64,000 nucleotides of DNA from the NCBI RefSeq assembly GCF_036711975.1, contig NC_091976.1:26040001-26104000 (forward strand). The letters run 5' to 3'. How positions within the stretch are numbered: the stretch's first letter is position 1; each line of letters opens with the position of its first letter. The notes under the pieces are model-generated. The model was given only the letters and a program-made list of their open reading frames with translations, was not told the DNA's origin and did not search any database. The position numbers and the translations under genes were made by a program. Positions 60,102 through 64,000 of this stretch are shown piece by piece. The DNA is from Onthophagus taurus (taxonomy: Eukaryota > Arthropoda > Insecta > Coleoptera > Scarabaeidae).

Positions 60102-61199
60102 TTAATGACTAAGTGAATGCAGCTTGGTGTTACTCCAATTAAAATCATCTTGATAAGTGATGTAAAAAAGCCAATAACACAAGTTTAAAAACCCAAAAGT
60201 GGTGGGAAATAAAACCCGCGCCATTCGATCTATATGAGAAACACTATTGATATGTCTTGAACCATGATCATGATTCCCGTGGGCTACGGAAGCTTCTCTT
60301 TGTCGCTGTTTACGAAATTTATCATCGCCTTTGAGGCAATAAAGAAATTGGCGCCACTTTGGGAGTTTCGTTTCGGTTTGGGTCGTTTTTTCTATTGTTA
60401 GTTTAATCGTCGGTTGGGAGGAAGGTTGAGCGTTCGCTATTAAAGAAGTTTTTCGATTTTCATAATGTAAGGACGGATCCTAAACAAAAAAGCTACAATT
60501 CCTATCAAATAAATATTCAAAATAATTACATTAAAAACTGGACAAATATGCGTAATTTTCCTTTTTCCCAATTGCAAATGACTCGGCGAAAAACTATTTT
60601 CCATCATCCCAATATCTTCAGAATCAGCACTTAAAGCATCATCACTTTCTTCCTCGATATCTTCCCATTCCTCTTCTTCTAATGGTAACTCACCGCTTCC
60701 AACTTTCGTGAAATAATGAACCCCGGCGAATTCGAGTAAAGTTGCGATGCAATAAAAGAAGCTCATCAATAAGAACCAATCCAAAGCGGTTGCATACCGA
60801 ACTTTCGGTAAATCAGTTCTAGAATCTAAACTTATCGTGGATAAAGTTAAAACGGTTGTTATTCCAAGTCCAACTCTATCGCTGGTGGCTTCTCGATGGA
60901 TCCAAAAAGAAACCCACGAAAGGACGACGATTAATATGCAAGGGACGTAAACTTGGATTAAAAAGTACCCAGTGTGTCTTTGCAGATTAAACGAAACTTG
61001 CAGGACGGAAAAATCGCCTAAATTAAAAATTTTAAAAAATTAAACGAAAATTATTGAAATGCACCTTCTCTTCTCGTAAAAGTAAAGTTCCTATATGGGA
61101 AACTCATTAAATCGAATTGGGAGAGTGTCATTCCTGGCACAAAATTGACACTTTGTCCACTTTGCCATTGGTAAACTAATTCTCTTGTTGTATAAGCAT
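60102..61199 (-). CDS. GABA-A-receptor-like chloride channel subunit, 3' exons only
   Basis: Three minus-strand exons, 61199-61065, 61017-60530 and 60479-60102, join in frame to 332 residues plus a split first codon. The extracellular exons lie beyond 61199 and are not visible in the window. The pre-M1 part reads AYTTRELVYQWQSG...SFPYRNFTFTRREGDFSVLQ. M1 is TGYFLIQVYVPCILIVVLSW, M2 DRVGLGITTVLTLSTI, M3 ATALDWFLLMSFFYCIATLL and M4 MARVLFPTTFGFLNLCYWLF. The cytoplasmic loop starts with a very acidic stretch (PLEEEEWEDIEEESDD). Features of vertebrate alpha subunits (YATALDWF, HYFTK) and the M2 start point to the insect CG8916/Grd group of ligand-gated chloride channels, distinct from Rdl and Lcch3. 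I cannot choose firmly between CG8916 and Grd. The last 21 bp and the 3' flank are duplicated downstream. Confidence 0.9.
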
Positions 61200-61239
61200 C
61201 TAAAAAAATAATTATTTAATATATCTTTTAGGTACTTTA

Positions 61240-62560
61240 AACAAATTGAATATTGAAATGGAACAATCTTGTGGAGGGAAGATGGTGAGGAAAGATGTGA
61301 ATCAAAATGGTTGAATGATGAAGTCAGGGCAGTAATAGCAGAAAAGAAGGCGACATGGAGGACAAGACAGCAACCAAAGTATGAAGAGTATGTTTAGAAG
61401 AGGAAAGAAAGAGAGAGAATAGTAAAATTGGTCTAAAGAAACTTTTTGGGGAAAACTTGGAAAGAAACTTTTGTTAAGATGGTAAAGAATTGTGCTTGAA
61501 TAGCTTGAAAGAGGAAACGGTAGAATTGTTAGAAATATGGATTATGAGGAGAAATTCAATACTGAAGAAGAGGAGTCAATAACTCTCGAGGAGGAGAAAG
61601 GTGCCATCAAGAAAATGATGAATGAAAAGGTAGCTGGGGAGAACAAAATAGTACCAGAAGTGGAAGTGGAAGTGAAATGGTGAAGGCAGAAGGTATTGGC
61701 CGAAGAAATTTGACATCTCTATATACAAGAAACGCTGTGACACGCTGACAGAATCCTGGAGAGGTGTCTAACTGATGCAGGCCATCAAGTCCATAGTGGA
61801 GGGAGCGGTGGGGCTTAACGAGTAGACCTCTAGCATGTTCGTCGTGGAAAAAATGTTAGACGAGGGACAGTTTATCCCCATTGTCTTGGTTTGGCCACGT
61901 AAAACGAATGAGACAGGTGAGAAAACCACGGCTGTATAATTATACATGATTAATATACCCAAAAGAAACTCTTGGGAAGAATGTCGGGAATACTTGGAAA
62001 TAAATTTCTGTCAAGATAGTAAACAACTCTGCTTGAACAGCTTGAAAAAGCAAACGGCAGAATTGCTGGAAGTATGGAGGACTGATTATGAGGAGAAATT
62101 CAAGGATGCAGGAATCCGAAAACGCCGGGAGGTGAAGAATCAGAATCAGAGATGAAGAAAAGGAGTCAATAATTCTCGAGGAAAAGCGAGATGACATCAA
62201 GAAAATGAAGAATGAAAACAGTACCAGAAATGGTGAAGGCAGAAGGTATGGCATTGGCCAAAGAAATTAAAGGACTCTTCCAACCGGTATGAAGACTAGG
62301 GTGGATACCAGCAGATTGGGAAAGAAATTTTACATCCCTATATTCAAGAAACATTGTGACACGCAAATATAATCCTGGAGAGGCACCTAAAAAGAAAGGG
62401 TTCCAGTGAGTGGAGGGAGCGGCGAGGATTAACGCAGCATGTTCATCATGCAAAAAGGTGTTAGACATTGTCTTAGGTTTATCCCCATGGTATTGTTTTG
62501 GCCACGTAAGACGAATAGGACAGGTGAGAAAACCACGGATGTATAATTAGACCGCGTTAT
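61240..62560 (+). pseudogene. LINE remnant, tandemly duplicated
   Basis: Starts with runs resembling the segment after a LINE endonuclease (WLNDEVRAVIAEKKATWRTR). Two related copies follow, about 61430-61935 and 61960-62550, sharing GCTTGAANAGCTTGAAA, GATTATGAGGAGAAATTCAA, GGAGTCAATAA-TCTCGAGGA and GACAGGTGAGAAAACCACGG. Many stops. It lies in the intron upstream of the receptor exons on the opposite strand. Confidence 0.65.
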
Positions 62561-62689
62561 GCATCACTTGACTAAGCGACAAATGAATAATGTTGAGAAA
62601 AACGAGATTTTCGTTTTCATCTCTCTAAAAATATAAGACTTCTCTAAGACTATTCGTGTAAACATTTTTTTATACGATTAACTTCAGTT

Positions 62690-64000
62690 ATAAAACATTT
62701 ATTACATGTAACCTATCTTCAGGTTTAAAATGTCAACCTCAATTTTGACATATTTGCAATCTTCATTAAAAATCCTTTAAAATGAGTACAAACACGACAT
62801 ATTTATCTTCAATATTAATAAAGTTATGGTCAACTTCCGGTTAAGAATGTCAACGTCAATTTTGACATATGTATTTGTAATCGTTGTGAAAAATCCTTTA
62901 AAATGAGTCCAAACATGATACGTTTAATTCCAATATTACTCGAGATATAAGCAACTTCCGGTTTGAAATGTCAATGTCATTTTGACATATTCTTAATTTT
63001 TATAAAATGTCTTAATATTTGTCACAAAAACAAAAACATAATAAAAAAAAATTAATATTTCAAAATTAAATTGCTATCTTCATTATTGCTAACTTCCGGT
63101 TTAATGTATTATTCAGATTTTTTTTTTTTTTAAATAAGTGCATCATGTTTGGACTCATTTTAAAGGTTTTTTAATAAAAAATACATCATGAAAGATCACC
63201 CTGAAGTTGTCCATTTGTCTATTATATGATAACTAACTTCAGGTTTAAAATGTCAACCTCAATTTTGACATATTTATAATCTTCATTAAAAATCCTTTAA
63301 AATGAGTACAAACACGATATATTTATCTTCAATATTAATGAAGTTATGGTCAACTTCCGGTTAAGAATGTCAACGTCAATTTTGACATATTTGTAATCGT
63401 CGTGAAAAATCCTTTAAAATGAGTCCAAACATGATACGTTTAATTCCAATATTACTCGAGATATAATCAACTTCCGGTTTGAAATGTCAATGTCATTTTG
63501 ACATATTCCTAATTTTTATAAAATGTCTTAATATTTGTCATAAAAACAAAAATATAACAAAAAAAATAAAAAGTTGAGGTTGGTATTAAAATTTAAGAAT
63601 TAAATTGCTATCTTCATTGTTGCCAACTTCGGGTTTAATGTTTTTTTATTCTATCTTTTTTGTTTTTTGAGATAAGTGCGTCATCTTTGGACTCATTTTA
63701 AAGGTTTTTTAATAAAAACTACATCATGAAAGATCACCCTGAAGTTATCCATTTGTCTATTATATGATAACTAACTTCAGGTTTAAAATGTCAACCTCAA
63801 TTTTGACATATTTGTAATCTTCATTAAAAATCCTTCAAAATGAGTGCAAACACGATATATTTATCTTCAATATTAATGAAGTTATGGTCAACTTCCGGTT
63901 AAGAATGTCAACGTCAATTTTGACATATTTGTAATCGTCGTGAAAAATCCTTTAAAATGAGTCCAAGCATGATACGTTTAATTCCAATATTACTTGAGAT
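62690..64000. repeat. Satellite E, third cluster
   Basis: Tandem copies with a period of about 520-530 bp. The string TGTCAACCTCAATTTTGACA recurs near 62729, 63250 and 63790. It contains the same boxes as the other E clusters, including TTACTCGAGATATAAGCAAC and AAAATGAGTCCAAACATGAT, and runs off the right edge. It is probably in the intron of the receptor gene. Confidence 0.92.

Overview
The window looks like AT-rich nuclear DNA from an insect. Its genes are split by many short introns (about 45-70 bp, GT...AG) and by a few long introns full of transposons, and its proteins match arthropod families. A beetle or another insect with a transposon-rich genome is plausible, but nothing here fixes the order. 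I see no prokaryotic operons, CRISPR array, rRNA or convincing tRNA.

Genes, left to right: (1) CLPB/Skd3-type mitochondrial ankyrin-AAA+ disaggregase, + strand, six exons, 5916-11490. (2) A synaptotagmin of the insect alpha/beta kind, - strand, 17291 to about 33649, with two mutually exclusive first coding exons (transmembrane and non-transmembrane). (3) A 74-codon secreted-peptide gene, + strand, 39483-39756. (4) A second synaptotagmin of the calcium-independent Syt12 kind, + strand, 40623-44242, with a GC-rich 5' leader exon near 39830-40120. Genes 2 and 4 are head to head, with the small peptide gene between them. (5) RING-box protein Rbx1/Roc1, - strand, 48722-49222. (6) Histone H4K20 methyltransferase Suv4-20, - strand, 50664-57237. 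(7) The 3' half of a GABA-A-receptor-like chloride-channel subunit (CG8916/Grd type), - strand, 60102-61199, whose upstream exons lie beyond the window.

Much of the rest is repeats. There are several tandem satellite families: A (about 173 bp, 1-1088), B (about 267 bp, 2870-5390, 11727-11744 and 14238-14674), F (about 401 bp, 8877-10036), C (about 360 bp dimer, 18950-20930), D (about 325 bp dimer, 31480-33116 and 34801-35828) and E (45700-47460, 58662-59730, 62690-64000). Transposons include a plant-type mariner with Stowaway-like ends (11745-14237) that carries a second TA-flanked element inside it, a 4.7-kb hAT-like composite with a perfect 8-bp target duplication (17915-22640), a Tc1/mariner-like element (26339-27923), a 1.2-kb foldback palindrome (52471-53683), several LINE remnants and several MITEs.

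The most unusual signal is that short satellite blocks next to genes are bracketed by direct duplications of host sequence. Block E2 lies between two copies of the 3' end of the receptor gene, block D2 between two copies of a unique 190-bp intronic segment, and block B2 next to a broken copy of a CLPB exon fragment. This suggests that satellite blocks enter by a mechanism that leaves target duplications of about 100-700 bp. It is an inference from pattern and needs comparative data.
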